DNA from: Cryptomeria japonica
Taxonomy: Eukaryota; Streptophyta; Pinopsida; Cupressales; Cupressaceae
Length of the DNA stretch: 64,000 nt
Assembly (NCBI RefSeq): GCF_030272615.1
Contig: NC_081406.1
Location: forward strand, 460,564,072 to 460,628,071
Direction: 5' to 3'
This document shows positions 45,118-56,714 of the stretch, piece after piece. The notes beneath the pieces were generated by a model that saw only the letters and a list, made by a program, of their open reading frames with translations, did no database searches and had not been told where the DNA came from. A program made the position numbers and the translations under genes. How positions within the stretch are numbered: position 1 is the stretch's first letter; each line of letters begins with the position of its first letter.

Positions 45118-46522
45118 TGATGGTATTGTGAAAGAACAAGGATCCGGTCAACTAATGAGGGGGGGGGTGAATCAGCAGATAGAAAAACTGATAAAACTTC
45201 ACCAATCTCAAAATCAATCTCTCAAAGTAAACTTAGAACTATCAATGCAATATCTCTGTCAAGATAAAAACTGTCAAACTAAACTGGTTGACTGTTACAA
45301 CAGATAACAATAATCAACTTGAAAGTTATAACCATTCAAAAAATTTTACTGACATAAGTAAAACTTCATTTCATATTGTTGTCGGTTATCATGACTTATC
45401 AAAGTGGAATAAGTAGTTAAGAAAATCAACCATAGAAACATAACCACAAAAACGTTCACCACTTGACACAATATTTTTGACGTGGAAATCCAAATGGGAA
45501 AAACCATGGTGAGATGGAGCTCACAAGAAATTTTGAACTCTTCTGAAATTTTCCTTGTTAGGAGCCAAGCCTGTTAAAGCTTTACAAAAGGTCCTATTAA
45601 GAACTGATCCTGTTAGGAACCACTCGGTTAAGGGATTGACTATAATGCTTTGTTAGAAGAAATACCTTTTAAGGAGTAACCTTTGAAAAGGATTTAGAAT
45701 CCAAGATAATGGATCACCTTGTTATAGGATTTGAATAACACCAAGCTTGTTAGAGCTTACCCGGTTAGGGGATTTAACTGCTATAATTTTTAGAAAATAA
45801 TAGGAGTTTTCTGATCTGTTTGAATAACACTTCACTTGCTTGTTCAAATCCTTTTCATGATACTATCTTCCTTTACTCAAACTGTAGATACATCATCTGG
45901 TTCGGCAACCACACATTCAATTCAACTTTGCCAACACACTCAAACTAAACAAATCATCGACCTTATAAATAAATCAACTAGGTCGGTAACACAACGAAAA
46001 CCTAATTCTCATAGAGATTACAAACAAGTAGGTTTAAGTATGACTATTGCATTACATAACAATCTCTACACATCATTCAAGAAAGCCTCGACTGGTCCTT
46101 GATCACCACTTCATCGAACTCTGTAACTCATCACCTGCTTTGCATTATATGCAATATACTTGCTCATTCCCAATACAAAAAAAATGTTACCTCAACATGC
46201 CAAAATCACTTTGAAACTCTCTTCATACAATATGCATGTGTCATAATCATAACCGCTCATCATCAAGTCATAAACCAATATAACCAATTCACCAAACCTA
46301 ATTGGTTAGGGTTTATCAAAATAACAGGTAGGGTTTACTGGTTCAACCCTCTAATACTTAGCAATACCAATTCACTCCACAAACTTTCCTACCAGTTACA
46401 GTTCCTTCACTTAGCTCTTCCTACCGGTTAAAAAACATCATTACAATAATAACATTACCGGTTAATTGATATCAATGACAACATAACATATCATTAATGC
46501 AATCTTCATGCAAATGCCAACA
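45118..46522 (-). mobile_element. Copia 5' LTR, 1.4 kb
   Basis: On the minus strand begins TGTTGGCATTTGCATGAAGA and ends CACAATACCATCA, followed by the PBS. The last plus-strand 155 bases match the 3' LTR remnant at 41008-41163. It contains the poly-G TGAATCAG landmark (45151-45167), GGGAAAAACCATGGTGAG, and several 'CTTGTTAGGAGC'-like repeats. The element is minus-oriented. Confidence 0.85.
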
Positions 46523-47010
46523 TTGACTATGGAGAAAATAATGACCATAGTAATTGTGGTTTAGGATCTCCTTGTAAAATGAAATAAATAAAGGTACATG
46601 AGGAGGTGAAATTTTATGAATAATAGTCATAAATGTTTTTTTGTAGAAGTATGGGAAAAGGAACAAACATGCAAGTTGTATCCATAGGATCTATATCCAT
46701 AAGTGTATACATCACATAATTAGTTGTATGTTTGAATACCTATTAGTGTTCAATATTTTTAGATTGTGCATGCAATGAAATACTGTTAGCATATCTTTTT
46801 CAATTTCATTCTAGTGGAGCAACCTAACAATTTCCCTCATGATTCATACAATTCATATGAATTATATTATATTATCAATGAGACTTATAATTTTATGCTT
46901 CAAAACCACACAAGTGTATGTATGGTGTAAATTAACTCTATGAAATTTGTAGAGGGATTATTCATTATAACAATCAAATAATCCTTAAGAGGAATCCACT
47001 ACATTAATAG
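46523..47010. other. Spacer between the copia and gypsy elements; no gene
   Basis: AT-rich with no supported frame or repeat. Confidence 0.4.
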
Positions 47011-47755
47011 TGTAGACACTTAAAATTGTCCTATTTAATTAAATAATTTTTTATTTATTTAACGAATTCATTAATCCTCTTCTAAGCCTTTCCTCATTTA
47101 AATAAATACTTTTATTTATTTAAATTTTCCTTTTCCTAAATTAAATAAATACTTATTTATTTAATTGATCCCATTTCCTCTACTAATTAAATAAATCTTT
47201 ATTTATTTAATTAATTCATTAGCCTTTTCTATCCATGACACATGTCACTCATCTCTTAATTACTACACTACCTACCCCCTTTATCATTTTATTATTTTCT
47301 CTACCTACCCTCTAATCCTAGCTAACCATTTATCTTTACACCTCTTAATCGTATCCCTCCATTTCTTACAGTGTCTTCTATATAAGAGGATGCTTCTTTC
47401 ATTATGAACCCTAATCATTCAAATCAGCGAATGAGCATTCTAATCAATCTTATGCAATCAAGCCTTTTTGCAATCAAACTATCAACCACATTTTCATTTT
47501 TTGTTGAGCTCTTGTGCATACATAAAATCTAAGAGCAAATATATCAAGCAAGATCAATGGAGATAAGAAGAATGAAGATTCAAACCGTAGTTGACATGTG
47601 ATGGTATAATCTTTTTTATTTTGTTGATTTGCATTGTCTTAAGTAATCTTCATATGTTATGGTGGATCTTTGTTGTTGTTAGTCTAGGGTTTTGTGGTTG
47701 AATTCATTTAGTCTTTCAATATTATTGTTCCATTATCCAGTTTTCACCATACACA
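47011..47755 (+). mobile_element. Gypsy 5' LTR (plus), 745 bp
   Basis: Starts TGTAGACACTTAAAATTGTC, ends CACCATACACA, followed three bases later by a PBS-like TGGCATGCCCAGTGGGAC at 47759. Contains repeated TTAAATAAAT words near the start and a TATAAGAGGA motif (about 47391) as a likely TATA box. Closely similar, in reverse, to 54793-55564. Its own 3' partner in plus orientation was not found. Confidence 0.8.
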
Positions 47756-47776
47756 TTTTGGCATGCCCAGTGGGAC

Positions 47777-48990
47777 TCTTGTCCCTTTTGCATTTAACAT
47801 CTTTTGTTGCAGATTTTTGTGTTTTTGAACTTCCAGATCTGACATTTTCGGATGACATTTAAACTTTTTGCATTTGCACCCTCTGAAATCATGTTTTTTG
47901 TTTTTTTGTCACGTCTGCACATTCCAAAATCCCGTCTGTGTTTTTGACAACATTTTTAGTTTCCAGATCGCAGGTTTTCATTTCAGTAGTGTCTATGCAG
48001 TCTTGAGGGACGTCTGTGAGTTTAAATCACGTCCACGCATTCCAAAATCATGTTTGTATTCTTGACAACATTTTTATTTTCCAGATTGCAATTTTTCATT
48101 TCAATCATGTTTATGTAGTATTCAGGGGTGTCTATGAGTTTAAATCAAGTTTGTGATTGGTTTAATAGTGCTTGCATTCTCTGCTTTTTTTTTGTGTTCT
48201 GCATTTTTCAGTTCCTCACTTAGGGTTTCTATTTCATCATTTTGTCTTGCATTTAGGGTTTTAAATTTGATTCATTTAAGCTAATATCTTGTGATCCAAC
48301 TAACGAAGTGGTGCAATTTGTTTTTGGAAGCAAATCGTGAATCAAAGGCCCCTATTTTTCACAAAGTGTTTTGGGATTTTGTTAAAATAAACCTAACTTG
48401 TTTGCTTGCAGGAAGGGGTAATTATTTTAAACAACCCAAATTACTAATAAATATTTGTTGCAGGGCCTTGGCATGGGTTTGATTTTGATTTTCATTATGT
48501 GCTTTGTTTTCATAGATTAGCAAACACTTCAATTGGTGCACTAAAATTGAACCAATGTCTTTTGTGTCTTGAGCAATAGGCTCTTTGTGTTTAATCTTTA
48601 GAGGGTCTGCCTCCCCACGTGGTCACTAGGACTACTAGTGAGGAGGGAATGACCCAAGTGGTAGTGACACAATACCCCATCTTCTGAACCACTATATAGA
48701 ACTGTATCCATGGTGAAATCCATGGGTAACATGTGTTGATTAGTCCACACTGATACTATGTCTCCCCATAAACCCGTTTGATCAAATTTATTTGATCAAT
48801 ATTAGGGCACAAAGTGGAGCTAAGATACCTCACGATTTTGGCATGTCCCAAATAATAGAAAATTGACCTACTCAAGAAAGTTAAGTCAACATGGATCAAA
48901 GGAGACCTAATAGTCGAGGTAGTAGAATATCATGTCCCGTGCCTAAGTCACCATCATCCTTATTTTAAAAATCTGAGATTTCAAATACAC
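47777..48990 (+). other. Gypsy leader with 118-bp tandem duplication; no gene
   Basis: Untranslated region between the PBS and gag. CACGTCTGCACATTCCAAAA with the following 100 bases recurs at an offset of 118 (47908-48025 and 48026-48145). No frame is supported until the gag region near 48990. Confidence 0.6.
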
Positions 48991-50052
48991 ATGATCAAGC
49001 TTATGATACTCAAGAAAGAACATCTCATGAACAATTTCGTCTATGCAGACCCTTATGGAAATCTTATGTGGATAAATAAATCCAACCACACACTAATACT
49101 AAGGACCAAACACAAAGACCTTGGATACCCAGAGGAATGCTTAAAATTTGGATACAAGAAAACCCCATGTCAAATTTGGGGGCAATACACAAGAGAAAAA
49201 TCATGATATGCCTTATGACCCTATATCGGGTGGTCCCTACATTCATTATCATTATAGAGTCCCTCCATATGAACATGTTTACGATCAATACCATCCATAC
49301 ATGCATTATCCTCCTCCTCCACCCAGTGGATCAAGCATGGGATATGGTCCAAGAATTTAGACTCCACCCAAAAACAATTTGGAACAACAGATCAAGGACT
49401 TACAAAAGAAGATGGAGGACATCAATACACCAAAACCAGCTTACACAATGAGAGATATATGTCCCTATCCATTTGATAGAAAAATTCCAATGCTTCCATT
49501 TCCTACACACTTTGTAACACCAAACTTTGAAAATTACAGACGCAAAGGGGACCCTAGGCACATATAAGACAATTTTTCACAGCTTGCATTGAGGTAGTAG
49601 CAGAAGAAACACACTTGATGAGATTGTTTCCACAAAGCTTAGGTGAACAATCTATGGAATGGTTCTCCCAACTTCTACCTAGAATTAAGTCATGGGGTGA
49701 CTTAGCAGAGGCATTTATCCAACATTTCTCATATAACATAGAGATAGATATAGCAGTTGCCACTTTTTGTAAAACCAAACACAAAGTTGGGGAGTCCTTT
49801 TCATCATTCTTACAAAGATGGAGGAATTTAGCCAGCAAATGCTCCTGTGAAATTCCACAAAAACAATTGGTAGAGATGTTTACACAAAATGTCAACAGAG
49901 AAAGTGGCTATGACTTGAGCAAAGCTTGTTTGTCCACTTTTAAGGAAGTTATTGAGAGAGGCTTAGCAACTCAGAAGGTCTTAATTGAGAAAGGTATCAT
50001 CAAGATATTTTTAAAAAATAAAGAAGATTTTAAAGGAAAATACAAGCCATGA
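48991..50052 (+). pseudogene. Gypsy gag (Retrotrans_gag-like)
   Basis: A Tyr/Pro/His-rich N-terminal segment (PYIHYHYRVPPYEHVYDQYH, PYMHYPPPPPSG) in one frame, then, after a frameshift between 49567 and 49615, the capsid-like core: LFPQSLGEQSMEWFSQLLPR, SWGDLAEAFIQHFSYNIEID, ESFSSFLQRWRNLASKCSC and ACLSTFKEVIERGLATQKVL. This is the Retrotrans_gag region of plant Ty3/gypsy elements. The same gag recurs, duplicated, at 56715-57995. The core ends at a TGA at 50050. Confidence 0.9.
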
Positions 50053-50202
50053 TTTTGGAACAAGAAAAAGAACACAATAAATGATGGGGTTGTTGATGCT
50101 AACATGGTGAGACCAAAAACCACTCTTTTAGGACCAAGTTCTTCTACAAACAACCAAGTAAATACACAAGGAACTTCAAAACCATGAAGGAAATACACCC
50201 CA

Positions 50203-50979
50203 TTGGGGGAAACACTTGAGTCAGCTTTTAGGAATCTAGTAGCAAACAAGCTAATAAAAATTCCAGACAATCCTCTATATGAGCCAAAATTCAAACCAAA
50301 TTGGTGGAATGATGATGAGTACTGCAAATATCACAAGAGAAAGGAACATAAAACAAGAAATTGCCATCGCTTGAAGAACATTATAAAGGATCTTATTCAT
50401 AGAGGTGACATTGAGATTAATGGACGTACATCTAATCAAGAACATGAAATGTTTAAGGAACCATTCCCTAAACATGACAAGGGAAAAGCCAAAGCCATAG
50501 ATAATCAAGCCAACTATACCAAACTATCCTATGACTATGATTCAATTGTTAACTACATTTCAATGGACAACCATGTTTCTACTATTATCATAAAGGACAA
50601 AATGCCTAGAAGTTCTACCCAAAGAACCAAAGTTGTCCTAAAAGGAATTGTACCTTCTTCCGAATCCACCTCTGAATGTAATGTAACAACTTGTCGAGGT
50701 AAGGTCACCCTGCAAAGTGCTCCAGCTAAAACCACCACTTTGTCTTCGGCCAAACTAGAGTACAACCTAGTAGAACAATTTGGGAAAACACATACGCTTA
50801 TCTCAATCCTTGAACTATTATGTATCTCTCCTTCACATAAAGTCATACTTGACAAAGTCCTAGGAGAAACTTATGTACCCACTGATTTGAACATGGACCA
50901 GTTTCAAGCCATGGCCGGACACCTTTTCGTTCCACATACCCTCACATTTACAGAATCTGATGAGGCATCCTTAACCTAG
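50203..50979 (+). pseudogene. Gypsy gag C-terminus with zinc knuckle-like motif
   Basis: Same frame as the 49615 gag core, after two stops. LANKLI-type start, then PNWWNDDEYCKYHKRKEH and KTRNCHRLKNII: a C-x2-H-x4-H-x4-C arrangement, the variant knuckle of these elements ('YCxYHxxxGHxxxxC'), with Glu in place of the usual Gly before His. A Ser/Thr-rich tether follows, and FGKTHTLISILELLCISPSH leads on toward the protease. Confidence 0.75.
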
Positions 50980-51036
50980 CCTTATAATGCACCTCTACAT
51001 ATTGAAGCCTTTATCTATAAAACATGCATCAAATGA

Positions 51037-51888
51037 GTTCTGATAGATGGGAGATCTAGTCTCAATATATATACTTTGAACACAATAACACAATTGGAAT
51101 ACTCAGATAAAGTTGTGAATGCTACAAACAAAATTACCATCAAGGCATAAGATGATGAAAAGCGTTCATCTAAAGGCATAGTCACTTTATCTCTCAGAGT
51201 TGGGCCAGTAACTAAGGATGTGGTTTGTCAAGTCCTTGATCTAGATCTCACATACAATACAATCTTGGGATGCCCATGGATTCACAAAATGAGAGTCGTT
51301 CCCTCAACATATTATTAATGTATCAAATTCCCATACAATGGAGTTGAAGTGATCGTCAAAGCCGACCTGAATATGTTCATATATTGCAACAACCTGCGAA
51401 ACTTACGACATAGAGCAGAAATAACAATACCAGTCAATCGAGAGGCTATTCCTTCATCAACATATGTGGATCTAGAATCCTTGATAGCTTCAACATCCAA
51501 ACAAACAGAGCTCAAAGAAACGTTCAAGATTAAAGATATGGGATGTGGTGAGTATATCTTTCATGTTGATCAACTCCCATTATTTCCTAGGGTATTTCGT
51601 CGACATGAAAAACCTACAAACAATTTGCAATGCCAAGGAATTGGGTGTGAGCCACCTAGCATTGTGACTACTAAGTCTGAATGCAAATCTCCTCTAGTGG
51701 TGCAAGAAGCTCTTGACATCAATAGTCCTAAGAGTGGTTCGAATAAGGAATCTATTGAGTGTATCGTCATCCCTCTTGATAACTCACATAGCTTTACCAT
51801 TTCATATATTCATTCCATTTCCACTTATCTCCCAGTGTTGGATCAACAACAATCACAAAAGCCCTTACTCATTGGGGATCAAAAATGA
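51037..51888 (+). pseudogene. Gypsy aspartic protease region
   Basis: VLIDGRSSLNIYTLN holds the protease active-site Asp (51046-51048); the family usually has 'DGGSSLN', so one Gly is now Arg. DLTYNTILGCPWIHKMRVVP is the 'LLGRPW' strand with Arg replaced by Cys. IKFPYNGVEVIVKADLN and a long region to 51888 (FKIKDMGCGEYIFHVDQLPL) follow, the normal protease-to-RT spacer of this lineage. The frame is shared with gag but broken by several stops. The RT, RNase H and integrase core that should come next are missing. Confidence 0.8.
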
Positions 51889-52372
51889 AGTTATGAAAAG
51901 AAAAATCTAAAATTCAAAAATAAAGGAAAGTCCTCTATTCCAAATCAAAATCAAAAGCTATTGGACTCTACAAAAATCAAGGTCAAGGATAAAAATCCTA
52001 TGAAAGAAAAAGAGCAAGAGATGATCTCCTCTAATATCAAAATAACTGGGGGCGAAATTTCTACAAGTTCAAGTCAAAAATAATACTTGTTGATCCTAAG
52101 TCTCCATCATGCCATCCTACTTTCACTTCTTTTCGCAATCATAAGCCTTCATAACTCATCCACTTTCTCCACACATCCATTCCCTTTTGTCAATACATCA
52201 TGTTAATAGACCTTCAATGGAACTTCCTCGAAGGAATTTGTTGTCAGGGATGCCCAAAATTCTTTAGGTGACACACATATGGGCATGTGTAGTCCACACG
52301 ATAGTAATTCTCTCAGTTACTTTATAAAAGAAGATAGTCACTCGAGCTACACATCATTCAGTTAAGGAACAA

Positions 52373-52609
52373 TGCAGTTACAATCATAAGGTAAAGCATC
52401 ACACATTTGAGGTAGGTGACTTAGTTCTCAAGTAGAATCCAAGAAATGAACAGTACCAAGAGAAGAAACGAAAATTTGAACCCAATTATCCTAGTCATTA
52501 TGTCATCACAATAGTCTACGGATTAGGTGCATATCAACTTTTGACCCCAGATGGAGAACCTTTGGAAGATCCGATCAACAACATGCATCTTCACAGGTTT
52601 TACACATAG
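52373..52609 (+). pseudogene. Gypsy integrase C-terminal fragment
   Basis: YNHKVKHHTFEVGDLVLK, a stop, KFEPNYPSHYVITIVYGLGA and NNMHLHRFYT are the C-terminal tail of a plant gypsy integrase ('FxxGDLVL...KFEPNWxGPYxV...NxxxLKxFY'). About 480 bases after the protease spacer, it shows that the whole RT-RNase H-integrase-core block was deleted. Confidence 0.85.
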
Positions 52610-52619
52610 CTCTTCAGAG

Positions 52620-52790
52620 TATCCCAATTCAAAGATACAAAAAAAACCAAAAACATCAAAAATACAAAAAAAATTTAAAAAATATCAACAATACAAAAAA
52701 AATAAAAAAATATCAAAAATACAAAAAATTAAAAAATGATCAAAAATACAAAAAAATCATAAAAAATAAAAAATTGTTACTTGGTGAAAA
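52620..52790. repeat. A-rich ATCAAAAATACAAAAAA repeats
   Basis: Five or so imperfect copies of ATCAAAAATACAAAAAAAT immediately after the integrase tail, on the plus strand. It belongs to the 3' untranslated part of the gypsy element. Confidence 0.85.
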
Positions 52791-52991
52791 CCTAGCAAAA
52801 GGGTGCGTTGTGACACAAAAAAAAATCCAAACAAAATAAAGAAATAAATTCGTGCAACGGTGAAAACGACTTCGGTGGTGCCCTGGGCAAGTACCATGGT
52901 GAAAACTGGGTTATTGATACCATGTGTAGAGACATTTCTCCTCCCTCCTTTAGGATTGAATCACATCCCTTCACTTTGCATACACTCACAA

Positions 52992-53186
52992 CCTATCCAT
53001 CCATAATAAACTTACCCATTCCCATCATGACTTGTTATTGATCTACCTAAGATTGGTTAGCCATTTATAATAATCCATTCTTTTCACCCCTATCCATACA
53101 TAATAAACTTACCCATTCCCATCATGGCTTGTTATTGATCTACCTTAGATTGGTTAGCCATTCATAATAATAATTCATTTTCACCC
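52992..53186. repeat. 97-bp tandem duplication
   Basis: TAATAAACTTACCCATTCCC at 53004 and 53101, each followed by ATCATG(A/G)CTTGTTATTGATC and AGATTGGTTAGCCATT. Two copies with a few differences, in non-coding gypsy 3' DNA. Confidence 0.9.
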
Positions 53187-53695
53187 CTTTTCATCCATAA
53201 TAAATCAGCTACTATTTGTGGCTAGGGCAAATCCTAAGTCTAGTGATGGGTGTGGAACTAAGAGCATCACACATTCCGAGGAGTAGAGTTTCTTCCAGTT
53301 TTCTTTAGTCTATCTGTACCCAATCCACAATAAATAAACACTTACATCACGGATCTACAATAAAGTTTTGTCTTCTCCATTTTGATTAGTTTCAAATGAG
53401 ATGTAAATAGTAGCAATGGTCTTCAACAAATCAAATCTTTCAACAGACTCAGACAACATTATGGTTTAGTACTATTTATCCTTTTTATGAAAGTAAACAT
53501 TGTGACCAAAATAAAATAGACTTATACAAGTGACAAGAGACACTAAACTTGAGGATTGCAGTGGATGTTGGTGTCGAGTCTTGGTTTTCTTTTGACTTTA
53601 TCTTTTGGTCACATGTCTTTTAGCTTTTTTGGGATGTCTCTGACTAGAGGCTCTATCTCCAAGATGTCTTTGACTATAAAGGTGAGGATGGGATA

Positions 53696-53910
53696 TGTTC
53701 ACCTATTGTTTTGTTGTCTGTGGATTGTCTCTTAGTAATGTATGACTTGTCCAAGGATATGAGGACACTATGAGTCTAGTATGAACTGGGGCATTCCTTG
53801 TTTGTGACTATTTGATGTCCATGCAAATGGGTACAATGAATTTTTGGGTCGAACCTATACCTCGATTGTCATAACCTATTTGCCATAATAAAGACCAATG
53901 ATGATAAAGC
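53696..53910 (+). repeat. Inverted repeat arm A (partner 56490-56714)
   Basis: The reverse complement of this arm reads CACAAGGAATGCCCCAGTTC-like sequence found at 56490-56714 (ATTCTTGTGCTTTATCATCA, AGGAATGCCCCAGTTCATAC, TAGACTCA...GTCCTCATATCC). Arms are about 215 bp and similar, and lie at nearly equal distances (about 0.9-1.1 kb) either side of the LTR at 54793-55564. Confidence 0.8.
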
Positions 53911-54621
53911 ACAAGAATATTTTTCACTTCCATATCTTCTATCTTCCATCCCCCTTTCATGATTGACCTCCATCATCCTTCCAGATTTCGTGTAGCCCAT
54001 TATCACATGACTGAGAAAAATGACATGCCAAAACTATTTGCATTTCATGTAGATTGCACCTGCATTACCACATATTAGTGTTTCATACATACATATAGAT
54101 ATCACAATCGCACTGCATTTTGCATATATCATTGGTTAGTATATGCATTCTCATATAAAACATAAAATGCCAAAATAATAACACAACACATGTTAGCACA
54201 TTTTATATTCTCATCATGTAAATAATTATTCGCATTATCATATTCATCTGCATTTCATACATTCATATTTGTATAACATATAAAATAGAAAAGAACAAAA
54301 AATATTGCATTTTATCATGTATATATATCTGCATTCCTATCATAATTAAACATCATAGATACATGTATCTTATATGCATTCATACATCATAGAATCATAA
54401 ATTTTATTAACACATACAAACATGCATCACATAGAAGCAACATCACATAGGTACATATGCATATAGTTGTCGAAAGGATGAATCATCTCATATATATATC
54501 TAAAAAATCATAAGTGTCATGATTCAATGATGTCAAAATCATATGGCTACAATCACTCGAAGGTATTTACATCATCATACAAAAATGGTACAAAAACTAA
54601 TACTTAGGGATCCATTTAAGA
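53911..54621. other. Non-coding, no gene seen
   Basis: Rich in CATACAT/GCATTCATA words (54000-54450), looking like decayed tandem repeats; no supported frame. Confidence 0.4.
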
Positions 54622-54792
54622 CTATGATAAACTCCCTCCCTCAGAGCCAACCGACCTCGACGAAGTCTGAGCCCTGGAAATCACCGCCCTAGAATCATCT
54701 CTCATGCCCCCTCTATCTAGTGGTGGTGGAGGACCCATGAACCCAACACTTGATGCCTGTCTCCTATCTCTCCCTCCAATGGTCGTGCAAAA
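54622..54792 (-). other. Short open stretch beside the reversed LTR, possible leader coding fragment
   Basis: Minus-strand residues RRQASSVGFMGPPPPLDRGG and SRAQTSSRSVGSEGGSLS up to a stop at 54622. It begins next to a PBS-like TTTTGCACGACCATTGG flush with the LTR end. It could be the start of an internal region left of the LTR; I recognise no domain. Confidence 0.3.
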
Positions 54793-55564
54793 TGTGTATG
54801 GTGAAAAGTGGATAATGGAAATAATAAATGAATTCAACCACAAAACCCTAGCCTAACAACAACAAAGATCCACCATAACATATGAAGATTATCTAAGACA
54901 ATGCAAACCAACAAAATAAAAAATATTATACCATCACATGTCCACTAGGGTTTGAATCTCCATTCTTCCTATCTCCATTAATCTTTCTTGATATATTTTC
55001 TCTTAGATTTTATGTGTGCACAAGAGCTCAACAAAGAACGGAAATGTGGTTGATAGCTTGATCGCATAAGATTGATCAGAATGCTCCCTAGATGAATATA
55101 ATGATTAGGGTTGATAATGGAGGGGAGTATCCTCCTATATAGATGACACTATAGGAATTGGAGAGATAAGATTAAGAGGTGTAAAGATAAATGGTCGGCT
55201 AGAATTAAAGGGCAGGTAGAAGAAATAATTAAATAATAAAGGGGGTAGTTAGTGTAGGAATTAAGAGATGAATGCCATGTGTCATGGGTAAAAAAGTCTA
55301 ATGAATTAATTAAATAAATAAATATCTATTTAATTAATAGAGGAAGTGGGATCAATTAAATAAATAAAATATTTATTTAATTTAGGGAAAAGATAATTTA
55401 AAAAAATAAAATTATTTATTTAAATGTGGAAAAAGGCTTACAAGAGGATTAATGAATTAATTAATTAAATAAATATTTATTTAATTAATATAAGACTTAG
55501 GATAAAATAATTAAATAATTAAAAATATTTATTTAATAAGACATGACAATTTTAGGTGTCTTCA
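54793..55564 (-). mobile_element. Gypsy LTR (minus), reversed copy of the 47011 LTR
   Basis: On the minus strand begins TGAAGACACCTAAAATTGTC and ends CACCATACACA. Long stretches match 47011-47755 (for example AATCTTCATATGTTATGGTG and ATCTTTGTTGTTGTTAG). Immediately before its start, minus strand, lies AAAGAGGGGCAAAA (55565-55578), a good polypurine tract, so on that side it is a 3' LTR. On the other side is a weak PBS-like sequence. It is therefore bordered by internal-type sequence on both sides, like the LTR at 9683-11978. Confidence 0.8.
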
Positions 55565-56489
55565 TTTTGCCCCTCTTTGAGACAATGTATCTTGTCATGT
55601 TGGCTAAAAGAAGATATGATAAACTGATACAAAGTTGCCCCATGACGAGAATGATATGCCACCTTGAGAGATTGGATGAATATGTTTGAAAAGATCGCAG
55701 ACAATCTCTTGATAATAAAGAAAGGCTAGAAAGGACTGACAATATAGGATAGAGTGACATAGTCACGAGATAAAGAAGACTAACGCAAGAGATTAGGGAT
55801 AGGGTAGCCTATAAGATAGACTACAAGGGAAAACATTCTCATTGGCATCCACATACCTAAGAGATCAAAGTGTAGAGAGAGTAAAGAGAAGAGAAGTCAG
55901 GAAAGATGACATTGGTGCACAGATTCAACCGTGTTCACCGATATTAGAGGCCAGCAAATGAAGGAGAGCTAGTGAGTACCAGAAAACCTCCTTGTAATTT
56001 GGTGTATTAATTGTTGTCATAAATGCATGTTAGGTAGGGATAGAAAATTTCAAGTAGGGAGAAAAATACTTTAAGGTGCGTATGTTGGTGCCAGGCACGT
56101 TTGGGAAGGATAGGTGCGTCTGTTTCTAGTTTAAACGCATCTATGATTTCAAAGATGTTTGTGCCAGATGCAAGCGTGTCTATATTGAGAAGGTGCGCTT
56201 ATGCAAGATAGAGTCACGTCTGTGTGTTTTAGGTGTGTGTGTGTAGGGAAGGCACATTTGTGTATGTTTAAAGCATGTTAATGTCTTCAAGGTCAAATCA
56301 ACAGTTCTATGATAAACATATGATGTTGATTGGATAAGTTGATGAGAGGATACACTCAAATAGGTCCTCTAGGGAAGACAAGGATAACAAATAGGGTTGG
56401 GATTGACAATTCTATGATAGGACATACGTTGCCAATCAGGAAACTACTCAAGAAGATACACTCAAGCAGAGGCCCTAGAATAGGATAGA
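55565..56489 (-). other. 3' non-coding region and polypurine tract of a minus-strand gypsy element
   Basis: Minus strand: AGGTGGCATATCATTCTCGT, CATGGGGCAACTTTGTATCA, AACATGACAAGATACATTG and CTCAAAGAGGGGCAAAA lead into the LTR start at 55564. This is the typical untranslated stretch before the 3' LTR. Around 56050-56280 there are repeated GCGTCTGT/GCACGTTTG-like words. No gene. Confidence 0.5.
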
Positions 56490-56714
56490 GATTCTTGTGC
56501 TTTATCATCATTGAGATTTATTATGGAAAATAGGTTATGATAATCCAAATATAGGTTTGACGCAGAAAGTCATTGTACCTGTTTGTATGGAGATCAGATA
56601 GTTGCAACCAAGGAATGCCCCAGTTCATACTAGACTCACTATGTCCTCATATCCTTAGACATGTCATAGAATTATTAAGAGACAATCCACAAACAACAAA
56701 ACAATAGGTGAACA
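56490..56714 (-). repeat. Inverted repeat arm B (partner 53696-53910)
   Basis: Contains AGGAATGCCCCAGTTCATAC and ACAACAAAACAATAGGTGAA; see the partner arm. At its right end it passes straight into plus-strand gag, and part of it is copied again at 57141-57245 by the tandem duplication. Confidence 0.8.

Noticed and set aside
54622-54843. 73-codon minus-strand frame as a gene
   Set aside because: Its first third lies inside the LTR, so the ATG is not a plausible start; only the part beyond the LTR is kept, as a possible leader fragment.
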